A DNA stretch of 64,000 nucleotides from Mycolicibacterium arenosum (lineage in GTDB: Bacteria; Actinomycetota; Actinomycetes; Mycobacteriales; Mycobacteriaceae). A program made the translations under genes and the position numbers. Position 1 is the stretch's first letter. Each line of letters opens with the position of its first letter. Below the pieces are notes generated by a model, which saw nothing but the letters and a program-made list of their open reading frames with translations, was not told the DNA's origin and did no database searches. The stretch lies in contig NZ_JANDBD010000007.1 in the NCBI RefSeq assembly GCF_024320865.1, positions 62,001 to 126,000 of the forward strand, written 5' to 3'. Of this stretch, positions 24,439 through 33,403 are shown in pieces.

Positions 24439-25086
24439 ATGACCGCCATATTCCTCGTCGACTCCGCCACCGACCACAAGCAGGCCACTGCGGACCGTGG
24501 CCGCCTTGAGGGCGTGCTGCGCGAGTCGGGCTACTCCCTCGTCCCCCTCGACGCCCAGCTGCGGGCCAGGGTCACGGCGTTGGTCGACGGGGCCGACGGC
24601 GCGCAACTCGAACGCCTTACGGCAGCGGCCACCTCCGAGAAGGACGACCTCGACGAGCGGTTCTGGGGTCCGAGCCCCGACTCCACCACCGCGACGCGGG
24701 CGGTGTTCGAGGATCTGAGCGATCAGTTCGCGCAGCGACGACAGGTCGCGGCCGACGCCATCAGCCGGGACGAGGCGGCCGAACTGCTCGGAGTGTCGGC
24801 GCAGAGCATCACCGCTCGCCTGACGTCGGGAAAGCTGGTCGGCATCAAGGTCGGCCGCGAGTGGCGGCTGCCGGCGTGGCAGTTCGATCCCGACGATGCG
24901 ACCGGCGTCCTGCCCGACCTCGACGCCCTTCAGGACGTGTTCCCCGGCGGGGCGGTGAGCCTGTCGCGGTGGATGTCGCAGAGCCGACCGGAGTTCGACG
25001 GGCGCACCGCCCGCGAGCAGATGGTGCGGTACGGCAGCGCCGCGGTGCTCGACTTCGCGCGGACGCTGACGGCGACTGGGTGGTAA
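24439..25086 (+). CDS. Antitoxin-like HTH protein paired with RES toxin
   Basis: A 215-aa protein with a strong ribosome-binding site (GAGGAAGGAG). The middle (about 110-145) is an excisionase-type winged helix, AISRDEAAELLGVSAQSITA followed by GKLVGIKVGREWRLPAWQF, which would bind DNA. The C-terminal 65 residues resemble the antitoxin region that caps RES toxins (FPGGAVSLSRWMSQSRPEFD and REQMVRYGSAAVLDFARTL). The last codons overlap the toxin start by seven bases. The two hexamers TGCGTA at 24408-24413 and 24417-24422, just upstream, could be autoregulatory half-sites. An Xre/MbcA-like antitoxin would neutralise the toxin and repress the operon. The N-terminal 100 residues are an extra region compared with the shortest antitoxins of this class. 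Confidence 0.78.
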   Translation: MTAIFLVDSATDHKQATADRGRLEGVLRESGYSLVPLDAQLRARVTALVDGADGAQLERLTAAATSEKDDLDERFWGPSPDSTTATRAVFEDLSDQFAQRRQVAADAISRDEAAELLGVSAQSITARLTSGKLVGIKVGREWRLPAWQFDPDDATGVLPDLDALQDVFPGGAVSLSRWMSQSRPEFDGRTAREQMVRYGSAAVLDFARTLTATGW

Positions 25087-25790
25087 GGGCACTCGACCCG
25101 CCGGATCGCCCGCTGCCGCGTGCGGCCAAGTACGTGTGGCAGTGGAAACCACGGTCGGAGGGCTCGCGCTGGTGGTGGTGCCGCGTCTATCACCGCAGCC
25201 CGAACACGCCGAATGGCAACACCTTTCGGCGGTTCGGGCCGCTGGCCCGGTTCGATCATCATCACGAGGCGACGCCGCCCGCGGTCGATCCGACCGGGCG
25301 ACGCGTGTTGTACGTCGGCGCCGACCTCGCGACGTCGGCGTGTGAAGTGTTCGGCGAGGCCGGAATCGCCGCTATCTGTCCGCAGTACCGGGTGTCGATC
25401 GTCGAGCCGACGCGTCCGCTGACGATGTTCAACCTCGCGCGCCCCGGCGCGGCGATGCAGATCGGCGCCCTGCCCGCGCTGTCCACGGGAGCCGAACGCC
25501 GCGCGCTGACGCAGCAGTGGGCGCGGGCGGTCTACGAGGATCAGCCGGCGGGCCCGACGGTGCGCGGCGTGCGGTATCGCAGTGCGTACAACGACGGCTA
25601 CGCGCTCGCGCTGTGGGACTGCGACGACGACGTGCGCATCGTGCGTGCGGGCGGCCTGCAGGATCTGGAACTCGCCGACCCGCGAGTCTTCACACGGCTG
25701 CAGGTGGCGATGACCGACCGCGGGATCAACGTCACGACGGTGTCCGAGGACGAGTGCGCCGGGTGTCGACGGAACGCACTGACGTCGTAA
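25080..25790 (+). CDS. RES-domain toxin (NAD-degrading, MbcT-like)
   Basis: A 236-aa RES-domain protein. I chose the GTG at 25080 because it overlaps the end of the antitoxin gene; the frame is open upstream but inside the antitoxin gene. The family triad is visible: Arg in WCRVYHRSPNTPN, Glu in TSACEVFGEAG and Ser in VRYRSAYNDGYALALWD. RES proteins, including MbcT of M. tuberculosis, degrade NAD+ by phosphorolysis or hydrolysis and arrest growth when the antitoxin is lost. The gene order antitoxin-toxin and the overlap fit a type II toxin-antitoxin module. A short stretch ECAGCRRNA at the C-terminus carries a CxxC pair of unknown role. Confidence 0.85.
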   Translation: MVRALDPPDRPLPRAAKYVWQWKPRSEGSRWWWCRVYHRSPNTPNGNTFRRFGPLARFDHHHEATPPAVDPTGRRVLYVGADLATSACEVFGEAGIAAICPQYRVSIVEPTRPLTMFNLARPGAAMQIGALPALSTGAERRALTQQWARAVYEDQPAGPTVRGVRYRSAYNDGYALALWDCDDDVRIVRAGGLQDLELADPRVFTRLQVAMTDRGINVTTVSEDECAGCRRNALTS

Positions 25791-25850
25791 CGCGTTGACG
25801 GTGCCGACAATTTCCGAGTATCCCGGCCCCGCACTCTCTATGCTGCGCGA

Positions 25851-28800
25851 ATGCCCGAGTACGCGCCATCGCCGCCGCCGACGCTGGACAACGTCCCGAC
25901 CGCATCCCTGCCCGAGGCTTCAGCACTCGCCGGCCGGCCCTACGCGCTGCCCATCGACCTTCTCGCCGAGCTGTACGGCCCGATCTTCTACGGCGACTGG
26001 AGCGGCACCCGCAAGCTCTACGCGTGCTCCGAGGAGCTCGGCGCGGAGCTGTGCGATGAGAGCAGATTCGCCAAGAATCCGACGGCCTCGTTGGCGCGGG
26101 TGCGCCCACTGGCCAGGGACGGGCTGTTCACCGCCTTCCACGGCGAACCCAACTGGCAGAAGGCGCACGACGTGCTGCTGCCCGGATTCAGCTACGCCGG
26201 GCTGCGCAACTATCACGACGCGATGCTGACCGTCAATCAGCAGTTGGTGGCGCGGTGGGACGCTCGCGTCGGGGTGGGCCCGGTCGACGTGTCCGGCGAT
26301 CTGCAGAAGCTGGCGATGGACACCGTCGGGCTGGCGGGGTTCGGGGCGCACTTCGAGTCGTACGACTACGAGGGCCTGGCCCCGATTCCGCAGAGTTTCA
26401 CCAACGCGCTGACCGAGGTCTTCGTGAACGGCGAGTCACCCGCGTTCGGGGCGGAGCTGTCGACGCTGCACGCCTACTTCGACGAGCTGATCGCCGGGCA
26501 CTCCGGCGGCGGCACCGGCGATCTGCTGTACGTGATGCTCGCCGCGGAGGGGGCGCAGGCTCTCGACAAGGACAACATCCGCAACCAGATCATGACGTTC
26601 CTGATCGCCGGGCAGCTGACGACCTCGGAGCTGATGCCGAACACCGTCTACAACCTGGTGCACCACCCGGCGGTGCTGGCCCGCGTGCAGGCCGAGGTTG
26701 ACGCCGTGTTCGGCCCCGACGACGACTACGTGCCGACGTACGACGACATCGGCAAGCTCGCGTATCTACGTCAGGTGATCAGCGAGACCCTGCGGCTGTC
26801 CCCGCCGGTGCTGAACTTCGATCGGATGGCGTTGCAGGACACGGTGATCGGCGGTGCCTACCCGGTCAAGGCGGGTGAGGCGGTCACGATCCTGACCGGG
26901 GCGCTGCACCGGCAGCCGGAGTGGGGCGACAACCCGGAGCTGTTCGACCCGTCGCGGTTCGATCCCGGTATCGCCGAGGGGCGGTCGACGGCGTTGTTCA
27001 AGCCGTTCGGCACCGGGGAGCGTTCGTGCATCGGCCGGCAGTTCGCGCTGCACGAGGCGGCGATGCTGATCGCGCGGCTGGTGCACCGCTACCGGCTGAT
27101 CGACTCGTCGCATTACGTGTTGGAGTGGGAGGGGATGAGCCGGCGGCCGGTCGGGTTCTCCGTCGATCTGGTGCGGCGGACGTCGGCGGACCGGGTGGTG
27201 GTGTCGGCTCCAGTGGCTGCTGTGGGCGCGGCGTCGGCGTCGGCGCCGGTTCGGGCGGGGACGACGCTGGCGGTGCTGCACGGCTCGAACCTCGGCACCT
27301 GCCGCGCGCTGGCCAAGCAGCTCGCCGAGGAGGCGACCGACATCGGTTGCGTCGCAACGGTGGCGGCATTGGACACCGCCGCGGGCAAGCTGCCGGACGT
27401 CGACGCGGTGCTGATCATCGCGTCGTCGTACAACGGGCAGCCGACGGACGACGCGCGGGACTTCTATGCGTGGTTGCAGTCGGATTCGGCTGTGCTGCAG
27501 GGCAACCCGCTGTTCGCGGTGCTCGGCGTCGGGGACCACAACTGGGCGGACACGTATCAGGCGGTGCCGAAGATCTACTTCGAGCGGCTGACCGAGCTCG
27601 GTGGCCGGGCGCTGCTCCCCCGTGCGGCGGCGGACACGTCGGGTGATCTGACGGGAACGCTGGAGGAGTTCGAGACGGCGTTATGGGCGGCGCTGGCGGA
27701 GCACTACGGCGATCCGGATGCGGTGCCGCTGACGGCTAACGACGAGCCGCTGTACGATCTCCGGTTGATCGAAGGCCCGCTGACTGCGGCGATCGACGCG
27801 CGGTTCGCGGTGCAGCCGATGACGGTGACGCTTAACGACGAGCTGGTGAACGTGCCGGGACAGGCCAAACACTATGTCCGGGTGGCGCTTCCCGACGGCA
27901 TGTCATATTCGACGGGTGACCATTTGACGGTGCTGGCCGACAACCCACCCGACGTGGTCGACACGGTGCTGGAGCTGTTGGAGATCGACCCGGAGCTGCG
28001 GCTGTCGATCAACCCCCGGCGGACGTCGCGACGGCTCATCGCGCTGGACCGTGAGGTGAGCGTGCGAGAGTTGCTGACCCACTTCGTGGAGTTGCGGAAG
28101 CCGGCGACGCGCAGCCAGCTGAAGCGGCTGGCTGTGGTGAATCCGTGCGACCCGGAGCGGAAGGCGCTCGAGGAGCTGGCGGAGTCGGACGAGCCGTGTG
28201 CGCTGAGTCCGCTGGAGTGTCTCGCCCAGTACCGGGCGTGCGCGTTGACGGGTGCCGAACTGCTGGAACTGTTGGAACCCATGACGCCGCGGCACTATTC
28301 GATCGCGTCGTCGTCGCGGTTGTCGGCGCACGAGGTGGCGCTGATCGTGAGCGTGCTCGACACGCCGGCGCGGTCGGGCCTCGGTCTGTTCAAGGGGGTG
28401 GCGTCGAACCACCTGGCTGGTATCGCTCCGGGGACAACTGTGCGCGCCAGGATCGATCCGGCGCGACAGGCGTTCCGGGCGGGCGCGGAGCCGGAGCGCA
28501 ATGTCATTCTGGTCAGCGCGGGTACTGGCGTCGCGCCGTTCTGCGGGTTCCTGGGTGACAGGTTGGCGGCGAAGCAGGCGGGCGAACCGTTCGCACCGGC
28601 GTTGTGCTTCTTCGGTGTTCGCGATCCTGACGTGGACTACATCTTCCGAGCGGAGTTCGAGGCCGCTGAGAGCGAGGGGATCGTGCGGATGCGGCCGGCG
28701 TTCTCGCGGGCACCGGTGGACGGGGTGAAGTACGTGCAGGACCGGATCGCCGCGGACGCCGACGAGGTGTGGGAGCTGCTGGGCGATCCTTCCAAGAACA

Positions 28801-28967
28801 CGCACGTCTTCATCTGCGGCGATGGTGGCCGGATGGCGCCGGCAGTGCGCGCGGCGTTCCGGGAGATCTATCGCTCGCGGACGGGTGGGGACGACGCCGC
28901 GGCGAAGGACTGGCTCGAGGGGTTGGTCGCGTCGGATCACTACGTGGAGGACGTGTGGGCGGGGTGA
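25851..28967 (+). CDS. Self-sufficient P450-NADPH reductase fusion (CYP102/BM3-like)
   Basis: A 1038-aa soluble fusion. The P450 domain (about 1-455) has ETLR in the K-helix and the heme motif FGTGERSCIGRQFA with Cys393. The I-helix reads IAGQLTTSEL: the acidic residue that normally precedes the conserved Thr (BM3 has GHETTS) is Leu256 before Thr257. After a linker rich in Ala/Val come a flavodoxin FMN domain (VLHGSNLGTCRALAKQLAEE) and a ferredoxin-NADP reductase part (RHYSIASSS, LGLFKGVASNHL, SAGTGVAPFCGFLGDRL, VFICGDGGRMAP) ending in YVEDVWAG. It should hydroxylate fatty acids or similar lipids with NADPH. It stands alone on the plus strand with no adjacent regulator. The ribosome-binding site is weak, so the start is uncertain by a few codons. 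Confidence 0.93.
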   Translation: MPEYAPSPPPTLDNVPTASLPEASALAGRPYALPIDLLAELYGPIFYGDWSGTRKLYACSEELGAELCDESRFAKNPTASLARVRPLARDGLFTAFHGEPNWQKAHDVLLPGFSYAGLRNYHDAMLTVNQQLVARWDARVGVGPVDVSGDLQKLAMDTVGLAGFGAHFESYDYEGLAPIPQSFTNALTEVFVNGESPAFGAELSTLHAYFDELIAGHSGGGTGDLLYVMLAAEGAQALDKDNIRNQIMTFLIAGQLTTSELMPNTVYNLVHHPAVLARVQAEVDAVFGPDDDYVPTYDDIGKLAYLRQVISETLRLSPPVLNFDRMALQDTVIGGAYPVKAGEAVTILTGALHRQPEWGDNPELFDPSRFDPGIAEGRSTALFKPFGTGERSCIGRQFALHEAAMLIARLVHRYRLIDSSHYVLEWEGMSRRPVGFSVDLVRRTSADRVVVSAPVAAVGAASASAPVRAGTTLAVLHGSNLGTCRALAKQLAEEATDIGCVATVAALDTAAGKLPDVDAVLIIASSYNGQPTDDARDFYAWLQSDSAVLQGNPLFAVLGVGDHNWADTYQAVPKIYFERLTELGGRALLPRAAADTSGDLTGTLEEFETALWAALAEHYGDPDAVPLTANDEPLYDLRLIEGPLTAAIDARFAVQPMTVTLNDELVNVPGQAKHYVRVALPDGMSYSTGDHLTVLADNPPDVVDTVLELLEIDPELRLSINPRRTSRRLIALDREVSVRELLTHFVELRKPATRSQLKRLAVVNPCDPERKALEELAESDEPCALSPLECLAQYRACALTGAELLELLEPMTPRHYSIASSSRLSAHEVALIVSVLDTPARSGLGLFKGVASNHLAGIAPGTTVRARIDPARQAFRAGAEPERNVILVSAGTGVAPFCGFLGDRLAAKQAGEPFAPALCFFGVRDPDVDYIFRAEFEAAESEGIVRMRPAFSRAPVDGVKYVQDRIAADADEVWELLGDPSKNTHVFICGDGGRMAPAVRAAFREIYRSRTGGDDAAAKDWLEGLVASDHYVEDVWAG

Positions 28968-28993
28968 GGTGTGGTGTTCTTAGTCTTGCGCGT

Positions 28994-29494
28994 TCATAAG
29001 CATTCTCCAGCGTGCCGAGTCCAAACCCATTGGCAGCCCGAATTTGTGCAGAGGACCGGCTCGAACCCGAGTGCTGTTTCGTACGAGTCCTGAGCTCCTT
29101 GGGATTTCGCGGCCGTCGAGGGGATATCAACGTTCACCGTACGGAACCTGGAAATCACTGTCTTTACGTACTGGCGCGTTTCGGATGTCAGTGGGTCGTC
29201 CAGCACATACCGGTAGTGGTGGGCTTGAATAGCGGCAGACTCGCGGCCATCGTTCTTATCGCTAACTACGACGCGAATGATTCCCTGCTTCATTTTGCGG
29301 GCGAATGCCAGAAGGAAGTCGGCATAGTCAGCTTTAATGCCCGACCTCTCTGCGAACACGTTCCGGTCAGTGCCACCCTCCTCCAGGAACGCGACAGCCT
29401 GTCCCAACCGGTGGTCACCGGCCATCAGGTAACGAGCCAACTCTGCCCACACGTTCGATGGAGGTGCAATGACTTCATCAAGTCCGGCGCCCAT
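28994..29494 (-). CDS. Unrecognised protein with C-terminal Cys/His cluster
   Basis: A 166-aa soluble protein I do not recognise. A strong AGGAGG ribosome-binding site precedes the ATG. The N-terminal part is helical (AELARYLMAGDHRLGQAVAF), and the last 25 residues hold a possible zinc site (LCTNSGC ... RHAGEC). It follows the 355-aa gene on the same strand by 33 bp, so the two are probably one operon. Base composition is distinctly lower in G+C than the flanking P450 gene, and codon use is less biased, consistent with acquired DNA. The pair marks the left edge of the accessory island. No function is claimed. Confidence 0.6.
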   Translation of the reverse strand: MGAGLDEVIAPPSNVWAELARYLMAGDHRLGQAVAFLEEGGTDRNVFAERSGIKADYADFLLAFARKMKQGIIRVVVSDKNDGRESAAIQAHHYRYVLDDPLTSETRQYVKTVISRFRTVNVDIPSTAAKSQGAQDSYETALGFEPVLCTNSGCQWVWTRHAGECL

Positions 29495-29527
29495 TCATTT
29501 CCTCCTCTTGACCAACTTGTCCGCTGA

Positions 29528-30595
29528 TCATGCTGTTGAAGCTGCGATCCCGACCTGAACGTCGTGCCGCAGACTTGCATCAAGGGAGACGTGTAAGCCA
29601 AGTTCGACGATCCTGCCGTCGAGCGGATGCCAATCGCTCTTGTAGGGGTGGGTACGCCCTAACAGCGGATCCAGTGAGTCGATCGTCTGCTTCCACAAAT
29701 TCAACCAGTTCCTGCCAGGGCCGACAACGAAGGAAAGTTCAAGCCTGACCGGGCCGGCTGGTAGCTCTGGCTTGTGGACCACGGCGGTGTATACCTGCTC
29801 TTTGAAGGCGCGCGATGAAGACGACTCAGTCGTTCGTGCGATTAGCACATCGGTCGCAGGTGGGACCGCGTCTCGAGCAGGCTCGATCTGTACGAAAGAC
29901 GCCTCGTTCAGTTGCTTGGTGCACCAGACCGACACCAGCCCGGAGTCCTTCAGTCGATCTGCCAGCGGGTACGCGTAGTTATCCAGATCTCCCATGTTGA
30001 GCAGATCTCGCTCTGGGGGCAGCCCCACGTCGAATCGAAGCGCCCACGGACCACCAATCCGTGACTCGGCAAGTAGCGCTTCGGTGTCGTCGAGGTACGC
30101 CTGCAGCCGAGCTTGATCAGGGTGCTCCGCCTTTTCCCAAGACGCCAAGCGTGGCGCGACTCTCAACTCCAGGCCGTAACCCTCGGGTCGGGCATACCAG
30201 CGCATCGGGAGCACCGGGGCAGTTTTGAGCAGCAGCCTGGGAGCCGACCTGAAAATGATCTCTGAATCGTCAGTGGGGAGAGCTGGGAACTCGTTGGTGC
30301 GCTGTGCAAGGGCACGCAAGATGCACTCCACCTTGGCCACCGGATGATCGGAGCGGTAGAGATGGCTCACTAACTCCCCGCCGCGTAGAGACGACGCCAT
30401 AAGCACCCCACCACTGGCCGCCCACAAAACCTCAATGCCCGTGCCGGGGTCGTCGGGCAGTAAGTATGTGTCCCTAGGATGACCATCGTCGCTGCCAGAC
30501 ACTTGCCATCCATGGGCACGGGCAACGGTGCGCAAGATGGCTCTGATGTTCTTCTCCGGCGTTGGATCCGGCGGCCATCTACGTAACTCCCCCAT
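29528..30595 (-). CDS. Unrecognised 355-aa accessory protein
   Basis: A 355-aa soluble protein without membrane helices or export signal. Readable features are an N-terminal segment EKNIRAILRTVARAHGWQVS, a central stretch GGPWALRFDVGLPPERDLLN near residue 185, and a C-terminal region with FVVGPGRNWLNLWKQTIDSL near 300. The central part resembles no family I can name with confidence; similarly sized proteins with this spacing are sometimes seen in defence or mobile loci. It heads a likely two-gene operon with the 166-aa gene and is of lower G+C than the core genome. Its promoter would lie in the 458-bp gap to its right. Confidence 0.6.
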   Translation of the reverse strand: MGELRRWPPDPTPEKNIRAILRTVARAHGWQVSGSDDGHPRDTYLLPDDPGTGIEVLWAASGGVLMASSLRGGELVSHLYRSDHPVAKVECILRALAQRTNEFPALPTDDSEIIFRSAPRLLLKTAPVLPMRWYARPEGYGLELRVAPRLASWEKAEHPDQARLQAYLDDTEALLAESRIGGPWALRFDVGLPPERDLLNMGDLDNYAYPLADRLKDSGLVSVWCTKQLNEASFVQIEPARDAVPPATDVLIARTTESSSSRAFKEQVYTAVVHKPELPAGPVRLELSFVVGPGRNWLNLWKQTIDSLDPLLGRTHPYKSDWHPLDGRIVELGLHVSLDASLRHDVQVGIAASTA

Positions 30596-31053
30596 ACACA
30601 GAGATTAAAGGCACACGCTGACAAGTAGATGCGTAACCGCTGCACGGCCCTGCAGATCGAATGAAACTCACGGATCGTCCACCGTCTTGGTCTGGCTAGT
30701 CGAAGCGTTAAGGAGCACCGAGGTCTGACGGGTGCATTTGAGCCAGGCCCTTGTCCCCACTCCCTGCGCATTCTCCCGCGACCGCGGTCCAAAGGCGTAG
30801 CTGTCATTGATTGCCGGGTAGAGCTAATCGACAAGCAACTTCAGGAGTTGCAGCGCACCAGCCTCTTTCGGTCAAGCGAGCGGATTGCCTTGAACCTTCG
30901 CGGATCGTGCCGAATCCCTCAGTGCCGACCACTTGAGACACACTGCCCGAGCGAACTCCAAGTCCACGTTTCGCCGGGGACCATAAGAAGACAAGCGATA
31001 CTGCGGCACCAGAGGCCGGCCGTCGATGAGCAGCTGCCCTCTGGCGTTGCTGA
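30596..31053. other. Gene-poor stretch of the accessory island
   Basis: About 460 bp without a convincing gene. A minus-strand frame (30872-31156) contains natural-looking segments (NARGQLLIDGRPLVPQYRL and LEFARAVCLKWSALRDSA) but has no clear ribosome-binding site and no family; it may be a remnant. G+C is below that of the flanking core genes. The promoter of the 355-aa gene is expected here. Confidence 0.4.
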
Positions 31054-31374
31054 CGAGGGTCGACCAGGTGCCGTCGGAAATCACACAGCCGGCCGATAAG
31101 CAGTAAGGAAGGGGAGCTGATCTATAAGGTAAAAGTTGACCGGGCACGCTACTCAAAGCTATTCGGCCCCGGATGTAACTGCGAGGACACCGGCGAAAGC
31201 CTGGAGATGATGATTGTGGTCGACGCTACCCCGAACCGCTGGGACGTACCTGACGGCAGGAAGAAAGGAGTGATCACCATGTATCCCCTTCCCGGCGGCC
31301 ACGGCGTAGTTGACACGCAGCCGAACTGGACGATGGCTCCACCGGCCGTGAGTGGCAATGTCCCCATCACCTGA
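31054..31374 (+). pseudogene. C-terminal remnant of a polymorphic-type toxin gene
   Basis: An open frame without a usable start in its first 50 codons. It reads KVKVDRARYSKLFGPGCNC, then GESLEMMIVVDATPNRWDVP and GVITMYPLPGGHGVVD, and ends QPNWTMAPPAVSGNVPIT followed by TGA. The last codons overlap the start of the downstream immunity-like gene (ATGTCCCCATCACCTGA). The same tail and overlap recur in the second copy at 34 kb (QKNWTLTLPWVNDFVPIN), so I read this as the 3' end of a larger secreted toxin whose N-terminal part is gone. A 31-residue product could still start at the ATG at 31279, preceded by AAGAAAGGAG, and would serve mainly to couple translation of the next gene. Confidence 0.5.
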
Positions 31375-31786
31375 AGCCGAAAGCGGCAGCAAGTTCGCGG
31401 CCGCCGTGCTGCGAGACCTGCTGGTGCACATCACCGAAGAGAACGCCGAAGGGACCGACACCTTCGTGGTGTCACACGCTTGGACCGATGGCCCAACGAT
31501 GCATCTGGTCTACCAAACTCCACCGTCGACCATCACGTGGGGACTGGTCCGCGACACCCGAGAATCAATCATCGACCCCGCGCCCTTGCCTTCCCTCAAG
31601 GAAGCAGTCAGGTACTACTACCTCTTGGACCTCGTCGAAAATCGAGTGACCTCGCTCCCCCATCCGGGTAATGATCCCGAAGTCATTCTGTGGCACGGTG
31701 ATCAGTCATACAGCGAGGACGACTGCGAAGGGCTCCCTCAACGCTCAGCGGATATCCCCGACCAATACCGTGTGCCACCGGGGTAA
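31358..31786 (+). CDS. Orphan immunity-like protein, copy 1
   Basis: A 142-aa acidic soluble protein (a GTG six bases upstream would add two residues). It shares an ordered set of blocks with the 179-aa protein at 33.4 kb: FAAAVLRDLLVHI, TFVVSHAWTDG, LVYQTPPSTITWGLVRDTRE and YYYLLDL. The start overlaps the stop of the toxin-tail remnant, as in the second copy. Small acidic proteins translated from the end of a toxin gene are typically immunity proteins, so I infer that this one once neutralised the lost toxin. No conserved domain name can be given from sequence alone. Confidence 0.6.
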   Translation: MSPSPEAESGSKFAAAVLRDLLVHITEENAEGTDTFVVSHAWTDGPTMHLVYQTPPSTITWGLVRDTRESIIDPAPLPSLKEAVRYYYLLDLVENRVTSLPHPGNDPEVILWHGDQSYSEDDCEGLPQRSADIPDQYRVPPG

Positions 31787-32049
31787 TCCGACGTGCGGGA
31801 AGCCACGGGCATCCACCTGACACCCGATACTGCGGTACCGGCCTGACTCCAGAGCTGACAGCGTGTCACACCTCTGCGATAACCTTCGGTTGAGAGTTTC
31901 AGCGGTGACGTTAAGTCCTCAGCGAGGCATGGTCACCCGACGTTCAGCGACAACGCTCGAGCCCTCGGCTCGCCGGCTGAGACGATTGCGCGCGCTACCT
32001 CAAAACGTGACCTGCGGGTCCAGTCGACCCGCCGACAGTGGGAGTATGC

Positions 32050-32364
32050 ATGACGACGACTGACCTGTGGATCAAGGATCTCTCGGGTGGGCGGGGACTC
32101 CGTCAACGCGGCGGCTTGTTCGGTCCCGCCTCCGACGTGGCGTACGTCCTCTGGGACTTCATCAAGGCGGGAAAGGCCACGGCGCATCCCGACCACGCCG
32201 AGGTGATCGACATCGAGTCGACCGTGTCCGGTGAGCTCCTGATCAAGATGCTCCGGGTTACCGAGCGGAGTACCGGCAAACGACTCACCGAGAGCGACAG
32301 GAGTCGATCCGTCGACTGCGTCGACCCGACTCACCACTATCGCATCCGCTACATCGAATTCTGA
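32050..32364 (+). CDS. Small unrecognised protein upstream of phosphoesterase
   Basis: A 104-aa soluble protein beginning MTTTDLWIKDLSGGRGLRQR, with GTGGGAG as ribosome-binding site just upstream of the ATG. It contains LFGPASDVAYVLWDFIKAGK near residue 25 and a beta-rich second half (EVIDIESTVSGELLIKML, HHYRIRYIEF). It lies 13 bp upstream of the metallophosphoesterase gene on the same strand, so they are probably co-transcribed. I do not recognise a family; a regulator or substrate-binding partner of the phosphoesterase is one possibility. Confidence 0.6.
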   Translation: MTTTDLWIKDLSGGRGLRQRGGLFGPASDVAYVLWDFIKAGKATAHPDHAEVIDIESTVSGELLIKMLRVTERSTGKRLTESDRSRSVDCVDPTHHYRIRYIEF

Positions 32365-32377
32365 AGAGGGGCAACGC

Positions 32378-33343
32378 ATGACTGGTTACGACATCATCGG
32401 CGATGTGCACGGCTGCGCCAACGAGTTGACGACACTGCTTGACGCTCTGGGTTATCGCAGGAGCACGGCATCGGGTGCATACGAGCATCCCGTCCGCCAG
32501 GCGATCTTCGTCGGCGACCTCGTCGACCGGGGACCCGGTCAACTGGAGGTCTTGCAGACCGTGAAGCGCATGGCCGACTGCGGCAGCGCTCAGGTCGTGA
32601 TGGGCAATCACGAGTTCAACGCGATCGCTTACGACACAGAGCATCCGGATCGGCCCGGCGAGCACCTGCGGCCACGGAACGCGAAGAACACCAAGCAACA
32701 TCAAGCGTTTCTCGATCAGGTGACCAGCGACACGCGATCCGCCTACCTCGAGTGGTTCATGACGTTCCCGCTCTGGTTGGACCTGGGTGACATTCGCGTC
32801 GTCCACGCCTGCTGGCATGAGCAGTCGATGGGCGAAGTCGAGGGGGCTCTGGGGGCGAACCGCTTCTCGTCGCGAGATCAGTTCGTGCGCGCGACAGCCA
32901 AGCGCGACCCGTTGTACGAGGCCATCGAGGTGCTGCTGAAGGGCCCGGAGATCGATCTCACAAAGCATGGCCAGTTGCCGTACTACGACAAGGACGGCCA
33001 CGCACGCAGTCGGGCGCGAGTCGCGTGGTGGAAGTACGGCGCATCGACGCTTCGAGACCTCGCCGTCATGGACGGCGGCTTCAGGACCGCCACTGGTGAG
33101 GCCTACCCGGTGCTTCCTGAAGACCAGGTGGCCGCGGGCGAGGAGTCATTCTCGTATTGCGGCGACGTCCCCGTCGTCTACGGACACTACTGGCGAAGCG
33201 GGGAGCCCAGGCTCGGCGTCGACTTCACCGAGCGCACGGCCTGTGTGGACTTCAGCGCGGTCAACACCGGTACGCTGGCCGCCTATCGGTGGGACGGCGA
33301 GTCGGAGATCCGACCCGAAAACTATGTGGGGGTTAATCATTGA
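32378..33343 (+). CDS. Calcineurin-like metallophosphoesterase (PPP-type)
   Basis: A 321-aa protein with the full set of phosphoprotein phosphatase motifs: GDVHG (YDIIGDVHGCANEL, residues about 4-17), GDLVDRG near 46, GNHEFN near 80, HACWHE near 143 and a late YGHYW His near 270. These residues bind two metal ions and hydrolyse phosphoesters. AGAGGGG precedes the ATG. Bacterial members include diadenosine-tetraphosphate hydrolases, RNA-repair phosphatases and protein phosphatases; the substrate is not evident. It is paired with the 104-aa gene upstream and lies inside the accessory island between the two orphan immunity-like genes, so a role in defence or toxin chemistry is conceivable but unproven. 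Confidence 0.88.
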   Translation: MTGYDIIGDVHGCANELTTLLDALGYRRSTASGAYEHPVRQAIFVGDLVDRGPGQLEVLQTVKRMADCGSAQVVMGNHEFNAIAYDTEHPDRPGEHLRPRNAKNTKQHQAFLDQVTSDTRSAYLEWFMTFPLWLDLGDIRVVHACWHEQSMGEVEGALGANRFSSRDQFVRATAKRDPLYEAIEVLLKGPEIDLTKHGQLPYYDKDGHARSRARVAWWKYGASTLRDLAVMDGGFRTATGEAYPVLPEDQVAAGEESFSYCGDVPVVYGHYWRSGEPRLGVDFTERTACVDFSAVNTGTLAAYRWDGESEIRPENYVGVNH

Positions 33344-33403
33344 GTCGTTGACTTGCCGCTGCGGCGACAACGCCGCTGCGGTAACGTGCGGAATGCGGGG
33401 TCC

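Noticed and set aside
33344..33403. GCCGCTGCGG repeats after the phosphoesterase gene as a terminator
   Set aside because: The two copies are direct rather than inverted overall and the palindromic core is only a few bases; too weak to call.
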